A stretch of DNA of 64,000 bases from Flavobacteriaceae bacterium. GTDB lineage: Bacteria > Bacteroidota > Bacteroidia > Flavobacteriales > Flavobacteriaceae. The notes under the pieces were generated by a model. The model was given only the letters and a program-made list of their open reading frames with translations, did no database searches and was not told the DNA's origin. The translations under genes were made by a program, and so were the position numbers. The stretch spans positions 54,177 to 118,176 of the forward strand of contig JANQSO010000012.1 of NCBI GenBank assembly GCA_028284005.1, given 5' to 3'. Each line of letters opens with the position of its first letter. Position 1 is the stretch's first letter. This document shows, one piece after another, positions 38,893 to 49,621 of this stretch.

Positions 38893-41142
38893 ATGAAGAA
38901 ATACCTACATTTCTTGTTGTTTTACTTATGTATTTTCCCCGCTTGTGGACAAAGTCTTTTATCCACACAAGATTCGTATGACCAGGATTTATCTGCAAAA
39001 AAAATACTATTTCAAAAACTACTTGACTCTTCTAATGTACATTATAACAATGGGGATTATAGAAAAGACTTGGCACTAAACTTTGGTCTTTTGAGCTTAG
39101 CCTTTGAGATTGATGAGCCTTACTACATTCATAAAGGGTATAGAAACCTGGCTTATGATTATCTTGTTTTAGGTGATACGTTGATGGCGAAAGAAAGTTT
39201 TGAAAAATCCGAAAAGCAGGCACAACTTACAAAGAACGACACTGTTAGAGCCCATACTTATATGGACCTGGCAAATATATATTCCATTTCGGGGGACCGT
39301 ATGGAAGAAGCCTTTGACTATCATGATAAATCTATTGAACTTTTTGAGAAATTGAACGACTCTTCCGGTTTGGCAAAAGCACACTACAATACAGTTCTTA
39401 CCGCAATAGAAAGCAAAAACCTTAATAAGGCTTATATACATATCATTAGAGCAAAGAAGTTTATTAAATATGGCGATCCCAATTATGAAATTAGTTTGGA
39501 AAACCTTCTTGGGCAGTATTACTATTTAAAGGAAAACTATGAGATGGCAGGCCTTTATTTTACTAAAATCATAAAAGCTGCCGAAAAAGAAGAAAAGACA
39601 ATTGTCCTGGAAAATGCTTATTATTATTACAGTGAAAACCTGTTCAAACAAAAAAAATACAAAGATGCTTTTGAGGCACGAATGGAGTATGAAACGTATT
39701 ATGAGATCAATCAACAAAAAAACATATCTGCCGAAATTGAAATTGCTTCTGCGAATCACCAGGTAGCCGAATACAAAAAGGATGTTAAAAAAGCAGAATT
39801 ACAATACCAGCTTCAGGCCGAAATAGTGCAAAATAAGAGTAGGCTCAACAATATTTTAATTTTCGGTTTTGCATGTTTTCTTATTCTTTTTATCGCCCTG
39901 TTTTTAGCCTATCGAAAAAGAAAACAGCTTGTCCGGGAACTAAAAATAAAAAATAAAGAATACCTCATTGCCAAGGAAGAGACCGAAAAACTTTCTAAAG
40001 CAAAAAGTAAGTTCTTTTCAACCATAAGTCATGAACTTCGAACTCCGTTGTATGGTGTTATTGGTCTAACAACGATTTTGCTTGAAGATAAATCACTTAA
40101 GAGCCATTTAAAAGACCTGAAATCTTTGAAGTTTTCTGCAGATTACCTTTTGGCATTGATCAATGATGTACTACAAATCAATAAAATAGACTCAAAGACC
40201 ATCGATAACGAACAAACATCTTTTAATGTTCGGGAATTAATTAAAAAGATCGCTTCCTCTTTTGAATATATGCGTATACAAAATAATAATGAGATGCATA
40301 TCCATATTTCAGACTCTGTTCCCGAATTTGTTTTTGGAAATTCGGTACGTCTATCTCAGGTATTAATGAATCTTATTGGTAATGCCTGTAAATTTACTGA
40401 AGATGGAAACATTTACATTATCGCAGAAACTACCCAAAACACTCTTGATAAAACCGCTATTAAATTTTACATTAGAGATACCGGTATGGGAATTCCTCAC
40501 GAAAAGCAGGGAAATATTTTTGAGGAATTTTCACAGCTAGGCGCTAATGACTATAAATACCACGGTACCGGATTAGGGCTTCCCATAGTAAAAAAGTTAT
40601 TGAAACTTGATAATGCTGACATTACTCTTAAGAGTGACCCCGGCAAAGGATCACTATTCTCATTTACTATTGAGTATGGTATTGATAAAGAAACGAAAGA
40701 GGAAAAAACATCTACTTTCCTTGATTGTAGCTTATTAAAAGATAAAAAGATACTGGTAGCAGAAGACAATAGAATAAACCAGACAGTGACCAAAAAGATC
40801 CTGGCGAAAAATGGTATGCACTGTACAATTGCAGAGAATGGTCAAATTGCTGTTGAAAAGGCAACTTCAGAAAAATTCGACCTGATCCTGATGGACATTA
40901 ATATGCCTGTTAAAAACGGAATAAGTGCAACAAAAGAAATTAGAGAATTTGATAAAAGTATTCCTATTCTTGCATTAACTGCCGTAGAAGTAGAAGAAAT
41001 GCGCTATAGTATTTTTGAATCCGGAATGAACGATATCATTGTAAAGCCTTACGATGTAACAAAGTTTATACAAACGATTTTGAAGAATATTACGGAAGCT
41101 TCAGATCCTTCAAATGAGCTTTCACAGCTAAAAGCCATTTAA
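38893..41142 (+). CDS. Hybrid sensor histidine kinase with TPR sensor region
   Basis: A 749-residue membrane sensor. Signal peptide 1-19 leads to a periplasmic region of TPR-like helices (about 35-275) and a short coiled coil. One transmembrane helix is at about 320-340. The HisKA domain has phospho-acceptor His380 (STISHELRTPLYG). The ATPase domain has NLIGNACKF, DTGMGIP and GTGLGLPIVKK. A receiver domain follows, with Asp668 (LMDINMP) and KPYD. The chain ends after the receiver domain, so the phosphate must be passed to another protein. No response regulator gene lies beside it. The ligand is unknown. Confidence 0.93.
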   Translation: MKKYLHFLLFYLCIFPACGQSLLSTQDSYDQDLSAKKILFQKLLDSSNVHYNNGDYRKDLALNFGLLSLAFEIDEPYYIHKGYRNLAYDYLVLGDTLMAKESFEKSEKQAQLTKNDTVRAHTYMDLANIYSISGDRMEEAFDYHDKSIELFEKLNDSSGLAKAHYNTVLTAIESKNLNKAYIHIIRAKKFIKYGDPNYEISLENLLGQYYYLKENYEMAGLYFTKIIKAAEKEEKTIVLENAYYYYSENLFKQKKYKDAFEARMEYETYYEINQQKNISAEIEIASANHQVAEYKKDVKKAELQYQLQAEIVQNKSRLNNILIFGFACFLILFIALFLAYRKRKQLVRELKIKNKEYLIAKEETEKLSKAKSKFFSTISHELRTPLYGVIGLTTILLEDKSLKSHLKDLKSLKFSADYLLALINDVLQINKIDSKTIDNEQTSFNVRELIKKIASSFEYMRIQNNNEMHIHISDSVPEFVFGNSVRLSQVLMNLIGNACKFTEDGNIYIIAETTQNTLDKTAIKFYIRDTGMGIPHEKQGNIFEEFSQLGANDYKYHGTGLGLPIVKKLLKLDNADITLKSDPGKGSLFSFTIEYGIDKETKEEKTSTFLDCSLLKDKKILVAEDNRINQTVTKKILAKNGMHCTIAENGQIAVEKATSEKFDLILMDINMPVKNGISATKEIREFDKSIPILALTAVEVEEMRYSIFESGMNDIIVKPYDVTKFIQTILKNITEASDPSNELSQLKAI

Positions 41143-41146
41143 TTAA

Positions 41147-41893
41147 TTATCCTTTTAGGCTGGCACTTAAATATTCGCGGTTCATTCGCGCAATATTCTC
41201 TAAAGAAATTCCCTTAGGGCATTCTATTTCACAAGCACCCGTATTAGTACAATTTCCAAATCCTTCCTTATCCATTTGTTCTACCATGTTTAAAACACGT
41301 TCTGCTGCTTCTACACGTCCTTGTGGCAGTAATGCATATTGAGAAACCTTTGCTCCTACAAATAACATGGCAGAAGAGTTCTTACAAGTAGCAACACAGG
41401 CACCACAACCAATACATGTCGCCGCATCCATAGCTTTGTCTGCTGCTTCTTTGGCTATTGGAATAGCATTAGCGTCTTGAGTGTTTCCGGAAGTATTCAC
41501 TGAAATGTATCCTCCGGCTTGCTGAATACGTTCAAAAGAAGACCTATCAACAACCAAATCTTTAATAACAGGGAAAGCCTTCGCTCTAAAAGGTTCAATT
41601 GTAATTGTATCGCCATCCTTGAACATTCTCATGTGAAGTTGGCATGTTGTTATACCCCTATCGGGTCCATGTGCTTCTCCGTTAATGAACATTGAACACA
41701 TTCCGCAAATTCCCTCACGACAATCATGGTCAAAAGCAACAGGTTCATCCCCGGAACTTATAAGTTGTTCGTTCAAAACATCCATCATTTCCAAAAAAGA
41801 CATATGTTCTGAGATATCTGATACTTTATATTCGACCATTTGACCCTTAGTTTTAGAGTCTTTTTGCCTCCATATTTTTAATGTAAGATTCAT
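41147..41893 (-). CDS. sdhB: Succinate dehydrogenase/fumarate reductase iron-sulfur subunit
   Basis: A 248-residue electron-transfer subunit of complex II. The [2Fe-2S] ligands lie in [19 protein letters not shown] and the following Cys. The cysteine clusters [14 protein letters not shown] and [14 protein letters not shown] hold the other iron-sulfur centres. It is the third gene of sdhCAB, eight bases after sdhA. It ends four bases from the stop of the convergent histidine kinase gene. Confidence 0.96.
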   Translation of the reverse strand: MNLTLKIWRQKDSKTKGQMVEYKVSDISEHMSFLEMMDVLNEQLISSGDEPVAFDHDCREGICGMCSMFINGEAHGPDRGITTCQLHMRMFKDGDTITIEPFRAKAFPVIKDLVVDRSSFERIQQAGGYISVNTSGNTQDANAIPIAKEAADKAMDAATCIGCGACVATCKNSSAMLFVGAKVSQYALLPQGRVEAAERVLNMVEQMDKEGFGNCTNTGACEIECPKGISLENIARMNREYLSASLKG

Positions 41894-41901
41894 ATTGTCT
41901 T

Positions 41902-43917
41902 TTATTTATAAGATCGTTGTTTTAACTCAATATCATTAAATTCTAATTCTTCCTTGTGCAGTAGGGCATCACTGGGTTCTCCCTTATACTCCCAGGCAGC
42001 AACAAAAGCATATTCATCATCCTTTCGTTTAGCTTCTCCTTTTTGTTCTCCCTCCAACTCTACAGATTCTTCTCTAAAATGGCCTCCACATGATTCTTCC
42101 CGCATTAAAGCATCTTTCGCAAACAATTCTCCCAGCTCCAGGAAATCTGCTACTCTACCGGCTTTTTCAAGTTCGGGGTTCATTTCATCGGCAGTTCCGG
42201 GAACTTTTACATTTTTCCAAAAATCCTCCCGAAGTTCTTTAATTTCTGAGATTGCTTCGGTCAGTCCTTTAGCATTTCTTGCCATACCAACTTTATCCCA
42301 CATGATCTTACCTAACTTTTTATGGTAATGGTCTACAGAATATTCTCCATTATTATTTACAAAGAAATCGATCTTATTTTTTACTTCTTTTTCAGCAGCA
42401 TCAAACTCTGGAGAATCTGTTGAAATTTTCCCTGTTCTGATGTCATTGGATAAATAATCTCCAATGGTATAAGGAAGCACAAAATACCCATCTGCCAACC
42501 CTTGCATTAAAGCCGAAGCTCCTAAACGATTTGCTCCGTGATCTGAAAAATTAGCTTCTCCAATACAATATAGACCGGGAACGGTAGTCATTAAATTATA
42601 GTCTACCCAAACACCTCCCATAGTATAGTGAGTTGCAGGATAGATCATCATAGGAGTTTTATATGGATTCTCATCAACTATCTTCTCATACATCTGAAAA
42701 AGATTTCCATATTTTGCTTCTACAACAGCTTCTCCCAATTCCTTTATTTTTTCTTCGGAAGGGTTTTCAATATGATGCAATTTTGCTTGTTCTTTACCAT
42801 ATCTTTCAATAGCCGACTTAAAATCCAAATACACAGCTTCACTGGTAGCGTTAACCCCGTAGCCTTCATCACAGCGTTCTTTTGCCGCTCTGGATGCTAC
42901 ATCGCGAGGCACCAGGTTTCCAAAGGCAGGGTATCGCCTCTCCAAATAATAATCTCTATCCTCTTCAGCGATTTGAGTTGGCTTTAGCTTTCCTTCTCTA
43001 ATGGCCAACACATCTTCCATTTTCTTTGGCACCCAAATACGACCGTCATTTCGAAGGGATTCGGACATCAACGTTAATTTAGATTGATAATCTCCCGAAC
43101 GGGGAATACATGTTGGGTGAATTTGTGTATAACAGGGGTTTGCAAAAAACGCTCCTTTTTTATGAATTTTCCAAGCTGCAGTAGCATTAGACCCCATTGC
43201 ATTGGTAGACAAGAAATAGACATTTCCGTATCCTCCTGAAGCAATTACCACCGCATGGGCAGAATGGCGTTCAATTTCTCCGGTCACCAAATTTCTGGTT
43301 ATGATTCCCCTCGCCTTGCCGTCTATTTTTACAACGTCCAACATTTCATGCCTGTTAAACATTTCTATCTTACCACGTGCAATTTGTCTATTCATTGCAG
43401 AATAAGCACCTAATAATAATTGTTGTCCCGTCTGACCTTTGGCATAAAAGGTACGGGAAACCAAAACTCCTCCAAAAGAACGATTGTCCAACAATCCTCC
43501 ATAATCTCTGGCAAATGGGACTCCTTGCGCCACACACTGGTCAATAATATTTGCCGAAACCTCAGCCAGGCGATATACATTTGCTTCCCGGGAGCGGTAA
43601 TCTCCTCCCTTTACAGTATCGTAAAAAAGACGGTATGTAGAATCTCCATCGCCTTGATAGTTCTTTGCTGCGTTGATTCCTCCTTGTGCGGCAATAGAGT
43701 GTGCCCGTCTTGGAGAATCCTGATAGCAATAGGCTTTTACATTGTAACCCAGTTCAGCCAACGTAGCTGCTGCACTTCCGCCAGCCAATCCCGTACCTAC
43801 CACGATAATATCTATATTACGTTTGTTTGCCGGATTGACAAGGTTTATTTTGTTTTTATGATTTGTCCACTTATGAGCAATGGGTCCCTCAGGTATTTTA
43901 GAATCTAATATCGACAT
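41902..43917 (-). CDS. sdhA: Succinate dehydrogenase/fumarate reductase flavoprotein subunit
   Basis: A 671-residue catalytic subunit of complex II, oxidising succinate to fumarate. The FAD dinucleotide fold [17 protein letters not shown] is at 41-57. His73 in [11 protein letters not shown] matches the residue that carries covalent FAD. Substrate residues lie in [12 protein letters not shown] and [11 protein letters not shown]. The chain is longer than the E. coli form, as in the Bacteroidota/Bacillus type of complex II with a single cytochrome b subunit. It lies 10 bases after sdhC. Confidence 0.97.
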   Translation of the reverse strand: MSILDSKIPEGPIAHKWTNHKNKINLVNPANKRNIDIIVVGTGLAGGSAAATLAELGYNVKAYCYQDSPRRAHSIAAQGGINAAKNYQGDGDSTYRLFYDTVKGGDYRSREANVYRLAEVSANIIDQCVAQGVPFARDYGGLLDNRSFGGVLVSRTFYAKGQTGQQLLLGAYSAMNRQIARGKIEMFNRHEMLDVVKIDGKARGIITRNLVTGEIERHSAHAVVIASGGYGNVYFLSTNAMGSNATAAWKIHKKGAFFANPCYTQIHPTCIPRSGDYQSKLTLMSESLRNDGRIWVPKKMEDVLAIREGKLKPTQIAEEDRDYYLERRYPAFGNLVPRDVASRAAKERCDEGYGVNATSEAVYLDFKSAIERYGKEQAKLHHIENPSEEKIKELGEAVVEAKYGNLFQMYEKIVDENPYKTPMMIYPATHYTMGGVWVDYNLMTTVPGLYCIGEANFSDHGANRLGASALMQGLADGYFVLPYTIGDYLSNDIRTGKISTDSPEFDAAEKEVKNKIDFFVNNNGEYSVDHYHKKLGKIMWDKVGMARNAKGLTEAISEIKELREDFWKNVKVPGTADEMNPELEKAGRVADFLELGELFAKDALMREESCGGHFREESVELEGEQKGEAKRKDDEYAFVAAWEYKGEPSDALLHKEELEFNDIELKQRSYK

Positions 43918-43927
43918 AGCTTATTAT

Positions 43928-44593
43928 TTAGTGGGGTATTTGATTAAAATGATGATAGATGGCAATGAAAATAAAACCTAGCGGAATCAATACTGCAAAT
44001 AATTTTGTAAACCCTTTTAATGCCTTCGAATAAGAATTATTAAATCCAATACTTTGAAAAGCCGATGAGAATCCGTGCCACAAGTGAAAAATAAGTAATA
44101 CAAATGCCAGTACATATAAACCTACCCGTACAGGGCTTTCAAATTTATGGACCGTCTCAACCAAATATCTTGTAGGGTCTTCCGGATGAGATTCTATATA
44201 TTTATGTACAATTTCAGGTATCCAGAAATCATAAAAATGAAGCCCTAAGAAAGCTAAGATCACAAGCCCGGATATGATCATATTCCTGGAGGCCCAACTT
44301 GCATTAGCACTTCCTTTATAAGATTTGTAGTTCACCGCACGTGCATTCCTGTTCTTTAATTCCAACACAATTCCCATAACAAAATGGTAAACGACTCCAA
44401 AAATGAGTACAGGTTGCAAAATATATTGCACCAATCCATTCGTTCCCATAAAATGTGACCAGCTGTTAAAAACGTCCGGAGCAATTACAGAAGTGAGATT
44501 TATTACAAAATGTTGTGCCAGAAAAAACACAAGAAATAAGCCCGAAAGTGCCATAGCTACTTTTCTGGCTATTGAAGAGGATATTATTCCCAT
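43928..44593 (-). CDS. sdhC: Succinate dehydrogenase cytochrome b subunit
   Basis: A 221-residue membrane anchor of complex II with about five transmembrane helices. It starts SSSIARKVAMALSGLFLVFF, and the histidines in FLAQHFVIN, VVYHFVMG, GLHFYDFW and LIFHLWHG are candidate ligands for two b haems. A single fused subunit of this type is the norm in Bacteroidota. It reduces menaquinone and is first in the sdhCAB operon, which has a clear promoter upstream. Confidence 0.94.
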   Translation of the reverse strand: MGIISSSIARKVAMALSGLFLVFFLAQHFVINLTSVIAPDVFNSWSHFMGTNGLVQYILQPVLIFGVVYHFVMGIVLELKNRNARAVNYKSYKGSANASWASRNMIISGLVILAFLGLHFYDFWIPEIVHKYIESHPEDPTRYLVETVHKFESPVRVGLYVLAFVLLIFHLWHGFSSAFQSIGFNNSYSKALKGFTKLFAVLIPLGFIFIAIYHHFNQIPH

Positions 44594-44624
44594 TATGGTT
44601 TTCTTTTATAGAAAAATTAAAGTA

Positions 44625-44655
44625 CAAAAATACGGTGCAAAGCGATTTTTGCCAA
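44625..44655 (-). promoter_or_regulatory. Promoter of sdhCAB
   Basis: On the minus strand TTG (44655-44653) is followed after 20 bases by TATTTTTG (44632-44625), an exact TAnnTTTG box about 30 bases before the sdhC ATG. Confidence 0.68.
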
Positions 44656-44699
44656 ACAATATGATTTGTTTTACCAGCTATTTAGAACTATTATAAACA

Positions 44700-47543
44700 C
44701 TATTTCACTTCAAGAGAGGTTTTTGCTGTTTTCCCGTTTTGATTTATTACAATAGTGTACATTCCTTTTGGTAAATAGTACTTATCGTTTTTAGCCTTCT
44801 TTATTTTTGTTCCGGCTTTTTCAAGAACCTTCACTCCCTTTTCTGAAACTGTCACATCATAATCAATAACATTCACTCCTTTTGAAACATCAGCATCAAA
44901 TTGTTGCAGTTCTTCTCCCTCTTCAGTTTCAATAGCGATCTTTACTTTTCTTTCCTGCGGACTATAGGCCTGAAGCGTAACAGAAGGTTCTAATACATCT
45001 CTCCAGGGACTAAAACTGTCTCCCCAATGATTTGAAGCATGTATTGGTTCTATTTCAGCGAGCAAAAGATCATTTGTATTTTCACTGTTCATTAATTGAA
45101 GCAACTCAATATCTGCTACATAGATGGACCTTCCATGGGTTCCCACAACCAGGTCTTTTGCTTCAGGTTGTACAACTAAATCGTGAACAGCCACATTTGG
45201 TAATTCACCGGAAAACACCTCCCAGCTTTCTCCTTTGTTAAAGGAAACATAAGCTCCATTATCCGTTCCCAAATACAACAAATCTTCATTTTCAGGATCT
45301 TCTTTTATTACATTTACAGGGGAAGCAGGAAGATTTCCATTAATATTTTTCCAGGTAGCTCCGTAATTGTCACTTACAAAAACATAGGGTTTAAAATCAT
45401 CCCAGCGATACCCATTGAGTGTTACATATACCCTTCCTTTCTTATGTGAAGAGGCGATCACTCTGCTCACCCATAGATCCTTAGGAAAAGAAGTTGAGAT
45501 ATTCGTCCAATTTCCGCCACCATTTCTGGAAATGTGAACCATCCCGTCATCACTTCCAGCATACAACAGGCCAAATTGAAATTTTGATTCGGAAATGCTG
45601 GTTAAGGTTCCGTAAACAACATTTCCCGGTTTCCCCCCTTGGGTTAAATCCCCGGAAATCGCCTCCCAGTCTGCTCCCTGATTCATACTACGCATCAATT
45701 TATTTCCGCCTAAGTACAAAATATCCTGATTGTGCGGGCTTAACAAAATAGGGGTTTGCCAATTAAAACGATATGGACTTTCACCCAATTCATGTTTTGG
45801 CTGGATATAAGTGGTTTCATTCGTTTCACGGTTGATGCGAAAGTAATTTCCAAATTGATATCCCGTATACACTACATCACTATTTCTATTGTCTATTTCA
45901 ATTTGCATACCGTCTCCACCCATAATGGACTCATAGGGATATTGTCCGCTTTGATGCCAATATGTGCTTTCTTCATATTCATGAGAGCCTACCCAAACCC
46001 CATTATCCTGCAGGCCGCCATATACATTATAAGGTGTTTCATGATCTACATTGATAGCATAAAACTGTCCAACCGACGGAGCGTTGTTCTTAATCCAGTT
46101 CTCTCCATCATCATAACTAATATTAATTCCGCCATCATTACCGTCAATTAAGTGGCCCGGCATCTTTGGGTTTATCCAAAGGGCATGGTGATCTACATGC
46201 ACATTATCGGCATTGATAGATTCAAATGTTTTCCCTCCGTCTTTCGATTTTAAAATTGGAACTCCATATATATAAATACCATCCTTGTTACTTGGGTCTA
46301 CATGGATCTTTCCAAAATAATAACCATACGAATAATAGATCCCATCTAAATAACCTTCATGGGTCTTATTCCATGTTTTTCCTCCATCGGTACTTTTATA
46401 GACCTCCGCACCAATTACAGGAGTGTCAAACAATAAAGTGTTGGCATTTTCCAAATATTTGGCAAGATCTGCCGGTTGCACCCTTCCTCCTTTTACCATT
46501 TTCTTTACACTTTCGGCTTTGTATTTCTTCGGAAAATTATTTGTGCGCAAATATTCGTTTAACTTTTTGTTGTCCAGTGCCAATAACTGTGCTGAGGTCA
46601 TATTCTTAAAACTGTCCTTGGAAAGAACATCACTGTCATCATCAGTCGTATCATCAGCTTTTCTGCGTGCCTGGTTGTCATGAATTGCGTAAACCGTGTT
46701 AGCATTAAAAATGGCAAGACCAATTCTACCTACGCCTTCTCCGGTAGGAAAGCCACTACCTCCTACAGAGACTTTAGTCCAGGTATTTCCTGCATCCGTA
46801 CTTTTATAGATACCACTGCCAACACCGCTCCCTCTAAAGTTCCAGGCCTTTCTGTCTTTATCCCAGGATGCAGCATACATAAGGTTGAAATTATTGGGGT
46901 CTCTTTCCACTTCAATAATTCCGGATTGATTATTAACGAACAATGTCTTGTTCCAGGATTTTCCTCCGTCCATAGTTTTATACACACCTCGTTCGTCATT
47001 GGTAGAATACAAATGCCCTACTACACCTACAACAATTTCATTGGGATCATTTGGATTGATCAAAATACTGCTAATATGATGTGAATCTTTTAGTCCAATA
47101 TTCTCCCAGGTTTTTCCATTGTTGGAAGATTTCAGCAAGCCGATCCCGGCATAAGATGAACGAGAAGAGTTCACCTCTCCGGTTCCTACCAAAATGATAT
47201 TATTCTTCCAGTCTACTGCTAAACTCCCCACATTTTGTGTGGGGCTACTGTCTAAAACAGGAGTAAAACTTGTCCCATTATTTTTAGTATGCCAAACACC
47301 TCCACTGGCATAGCCCACATAAAATTCTATTGGGTTGTCAGGGTTTACTGCAAACCCAACAACACGGCCACTCATAACAGTAGGCCCTATATTCTTAAAA
47401 GGAAGGTTCTTTACAATGGAGTTTTTAGTAAGTACAGCTTTTTGCTGCAATGCGTTTTCAACATCGGAAGCCAATGTCGCAGGTTGCTGTCCATAAGAAA
47501 CAAAAGATAAAATGAAGTAGGAAAGAAGAAGTACTTTTTTCAT
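44700..47543 (-). CDS. Sortilin/VPS10-type beta-propeller glycosyl-hydrolase-like protein
   Basis: A 947-residue secreted protein with signal peptide 1-19. Repeated BNR/sortilin motifs (S-x-D-x-G-x-x-W such as STDAGNTWTK, SKDGGKTFE, SMNQGADWEA, SDNYGATWKN) build one or two large beta-propellers between about 45 and 830. A helical insert of about 75 residues interrupts the propeller near 300-375. A C-terminal beta domain of about 110 residues ends the chain. Databases often label relatives as glycosyl hydrolases, but catalytic residues cannot be assigned. No T9SS tail is seen, so it is probably periplasmic or outer-membrane associated. Confidence 0.82.
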   Translation of the reverse strand: MKKVLLLSYFILSFVSYGQQPATLASDVENALQQKAVLTKNSIVKNLPFKNIGPTVMSGRVVGFAVNPDNPIEFYVGYASGGVWHTKNNGTSFTPVLDSSPTQNVGSLAVDWKNNIILVGTGEVNSSRSSYAGIGLLKSSNNGKTWENIGLKDSHHISSILINPNDPNEIVVGVVGHLYSTNDERGVYKTMDGGKSWNKTLFVNNQSGIIEVERDPNNFNLMYAASWDKDRKAWNFRGSGVGSGIYKSTDAGNTWTKVSVGGSGFPTGEGVGRIGLAIFNANTVYAIHDNQARRKADDTTDDDSDVLSKDSFKNMTSAQLLALDNKKLNEYLRTNNFPKKYKAESVKKMVKGGRVQPADLAKYLENANTLLFDTPVIGAEVYKSTDGGKTWNKTHEGYLDGIYYSYGYYFGKIHVDPSNKDGIYIYGVPILKSKDGGKTFESINADNVHVDHHALWINPKMPGHLIDGNDGGINISYDDGENWIKNNAPSVGQFYAINVDHETPYNVYGGLQDNGVWVGSHEYEESTYWHQSGQYPYESIMGGDGMQIEIDNRNSDVVYTGYQFGNYFRINRETNETTYIQPKHELGESPYRFNWQTPILLSPHNQDILYLGGNKLMRSMNQGADWEAISGDLTQGGKPGNVVYGTLTSISESKFQFGLLYAGSDDGMVHISRNGGGNWTNISTSFPKDLWVSRVIASSHKKGRVYVTLNGYRWDDFKPYVFVSDNYGATWKNINGNLPASPVNVIKEDPENEDLLYLGTDNGAYVSFNKGESWEVFSGELPNVAVHDLVVQPEAKDLVVGTHGRSIYVADIELLQLMNSENTNDLLLAEIEPIHASNHWGDSFSPWRDVLEPSVTLQAYSPQERKVKIAIETEEGEELQQFDADVSKGVNVIDYDVTVSEKGVKVLEKAGTKIKKAKNDKYYLPKGMYTIVINQNGKTAKTSLEVK

Positions 47544-47564
47544 TGGTTAGTAAATTTAGAACGT

Positions 47565-47594
47565 TGAAGATACAGATAAATAGAAAATCGGCAA
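47565..47594 (-). promoter_or_regulatory. Candidate promoter of the sortilin-type gene
   Basis: On the minus strand TTG (47594-47592), a 19-base spacer and TATCTTCA (47572-47565). The -7 box has two mismatches, so the call is tentative. It is divergent to the Crp-like gene. Confidence 0.33.
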
Positions 47595-47617
47595 AAGGTT
47601 TGAAATTTTAGATTTCC

Positions 47618-47625
47618 TATTTTTG
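47618..47625 (+). promoter_or_regulatory. Candidate -7 box of the Crp-like gene
   Basis: TATTTTTG is an exact -7 match 48 bases before the ATG at 47674. A TTTG at 47599-47602 is only 15 bases upstream, shorter than usual. Confidence 0.45.
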
Positions 47626-47673
47626 AAAAAATTAACTCTTATTTAAAATCGAACCAATAAACATTAGTAGCAA

Positions 47674-48258
47674 ATGAAAGATTCGGAAATTAATTTTGAG
47701 CATTATTTGCGCATGATCATAAATGACGAAGAACTTGAGCATGAAATACCTTTGGTCTTAGAAGCTTTCTCTTTCTTAACGCTACCTAAAAATGAGTTTT
47801 TTGTGAAAGAAGGAGAGGTTTGCCCTTATTTTTGTTATATAGAAAGTGGTATTTTACAACATTCCATCACCATTTCAGGAGAAGAGAAAACTACGTATCT
47901 CGCCTTAAAAAATTCATCAACCTCTGCTTTAAAGAGTTTTAAAAATCAAGTTGCTTCAAGAAAAAACATTAAAGCCATAGCCAATTGTGGCCTATGGGTG
48001 ATAAACCTCGAGAAGTTTGAATATCTGCTTAAGAATAATAAAGCTTTCAACAAATTCTATTATAACCTGATTGAAAATCAAATTTACCTGATCGATGATT
48101 ACAGGATCGACCTGCTCATTCTAACACCGGAGGACCGATACCAAAAACTACTCATCAATGAGCCCAAATTACTGCAACAGGTGCCCTTGCGTTATCTGGC
48201 TTCTTTCTTAGGGATCTCAACAAGGCACATGAGCAGAATCCGTAAAAATATAATTTAA
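47674..48258 (+). CDS. Crp/Fnr-family transcription regulator
   Basis: A 194-residue cytosolic regulator. Residues about 25-115 form the cyclic-nucleotide-binding-like barrel (FFVKEGEVCPYFCYIESGIL). The C-terminus carries a compact helix-turn-helix (VPLRYLASFLGISTRHMSRI). The usual phosphate-binding RxS segment of cAMP receptors is not obvious, so the ligand may differ. It is the first gene of a rightward pair with aminopeptidase P, 70 bases apart. The targets are unknown. Confidence 0.85.
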   Translation: MKDSEINFEHYLRMIINDEELEHEIPLVLEAFSFLTLPKNEFFVKEGEVCPYFCYIESGILQHSITISGEEKTTYLALKNSSTSALKSFKNQVASRKNIKAIANCGLWVINLEKFEYLLKNNKAFNKFYYNLIENQIYLIDDYRIDLLILTPEDRYQKLLINEPKLLQQVPLRYLASFLGISTRHMSRIRKNII

Positions 48259-48328
48259 AGCCATATGGCTACTTATATTGAATATATCTTTAATTACTTT
48301 TACCCAAAACCAATTAGATAATACTACT

Positions 48329-49621
48329 ATGAAATATCACCAGATTGATCACAATCTTTATATCAAAAACCGAAAAGACTTCATGGCGCAAATGAAGCCA
48401 AAAAGTTTAGCAGTATTTAACAGTAATGATATATACCCTATCGGTGCGGATAGCCTTATGCCTTTTCAACAACATAGAGATATTTTGTTTTTAAGCGGGG
48501 TAGATCAGGAGGAAAGTATTCTGGTATTGTTCCCGGAAGCGGTCGAAGAAAAAAATCGTGAGATTCTTTTTTTGAAAGAGACCAATGACCATATTGCCGT
48601 TTGGGAAGGAGAAAAGTTGACCAAAGAAAGAGCTTTCGAAGTAAGTGGAATTAAAACCGTGTATTGGTTGGATGAATTTGATAAGGTCTTTTTTGAATTG
48701 ATGACACAAACTGAAACTATCTATTTCAATACCAATGAGCATTACCGCCAAGCTGTTGAAACCGAAACGCGTGAAGATCGTTTTATAAAAAGAACCAAAG
48801 AAAAGTTTTCTGCACACAGCTGGGCAAAAAGTAACCCTATTTTACAACGACTTCGTTCAGTAAAGGATCCTATTGAAATTGATTTGTTACAAACCGCTTG
48901 TGATATTACTGAAAAAGGATTTCGACGTGTCCTTGACTTCATAAAACCCGGTGTTTGGGAATATGAGATCGAAGCCGAGTATATGCACGAATTTATAAGA
49001 AATCGTTCTCGTGGCTTTGCCTATAGTCCAATTGTGGCAAGTGGAAATAACGCCAATGTTTTGCATTATATTGAGAATAACCAACCATGCAACGATGGAG
49101 ATTTGATCCTGATGGATGTAGGCGCAGAATATGCTAATTACAGTAGTGATATGACGCGTACTATTCCTGTTAACGGAAAGTTTACAAAACGCCAGCGCGA
49201 AGTCTATAATGCTGTAAATCGCGTAAAAAATGAAGCTACAAAGATGTTAATCCCCGGTGCATTTTGGAAAGAGTATCATATAGAAGTTGGTAAAATAATG
49301 ACTTCAGAGTTATTAGGCTTAGGGCTCATTGACAAAGCTGATGTACAGAATGAGAATCCTGAATGGCCTGCCTATAAAAAATATTTCATGCACGGAACGT
49401 CTCACCATTTGGGCCTTGATACACACGATTACGGAATTTTATGGGAACCTATGAAAGCTAATATGGTCTTTACGGTAGAACCGGGAATATATATTCCTGA
49501 AGAAGGCTTTGGTGTACGTTTGGAAGATGATGTGGTAATTCGGGAAGAGGGAGCTCCTTTCAACTTAATGCACAATATTCCTATTGAAGCAGATGAGATC
49601 GAGGATCTAATGAATCGCTAG
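48329..49621 (+). CDS. pepP: Xaa-Pro aminopeptidase (aminopeptidase P, M24B)
   Basis: A 430-residue cytosolic metallopeptidase that removes the first residue from peptides with proline second. The N-terminal creatinase-like domain is at about 1-160. The pita-bread domain carries the five metal ligands: Asp in LILMDVGAEY, Asp in SSDMTRTIPV, His in FMHGTSHHLGLD, Glu in FTVEPGIY and Glu in GVRLEDDVV. ATG 48329 (MKYHQIDH) was chosen over TTG 48278. The stop is interleaved with the brnQ stop in the palindrome CTAG. Confidence 0.95.
   Translation: MKYHQIDHNLYIKNRKDFMAQMKPKSLAVFNSNDIYPIGADSLMPFQQHRDILFLSGVDQEESILVLFPEAVEEKNREILFLKETNDHIAVWEGEKLTKERAFEVSGIKTVYWLDEFDKVFFELMTQTETIYFNTNEHYRQAVETETREDRFIKRTKEKFSAHSWAKSNPILQRLRSVKDPIEIDLLQTACDITEKGFRRVLDFIKPGVWEYEIEAEYMHEFIRNRSRGFAYSPIVASGNNANVLHYIENNQPCNDGDLILMDVGAEYANYSSDMTRTIPVNGKFTKRQREVYNAVNRVKNEATKMLIPGAFWKEYHIEVGKIMTSELLGLGLIDKADVQNENPEWPAYKKYFMHGTSHHLGLDTHDYGILWEPMKANMVFTVEPGIYIPEEGFGVRLEDDVVIREEGAPFNLMHNIPIEADEIEDLMNR

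Noticed and set aside
43420..43908. 162-residue frame opposite sdhA
   Set aside because: It is an antisense shadow of a highly conserved gene; its composition is not protein-like.
46763..46999. Small frame on the minus strand within the sortilin-type gene
   Set aside because: It is a shadow of the repeat-rich coding sequence with no independent start signal or plausible product.
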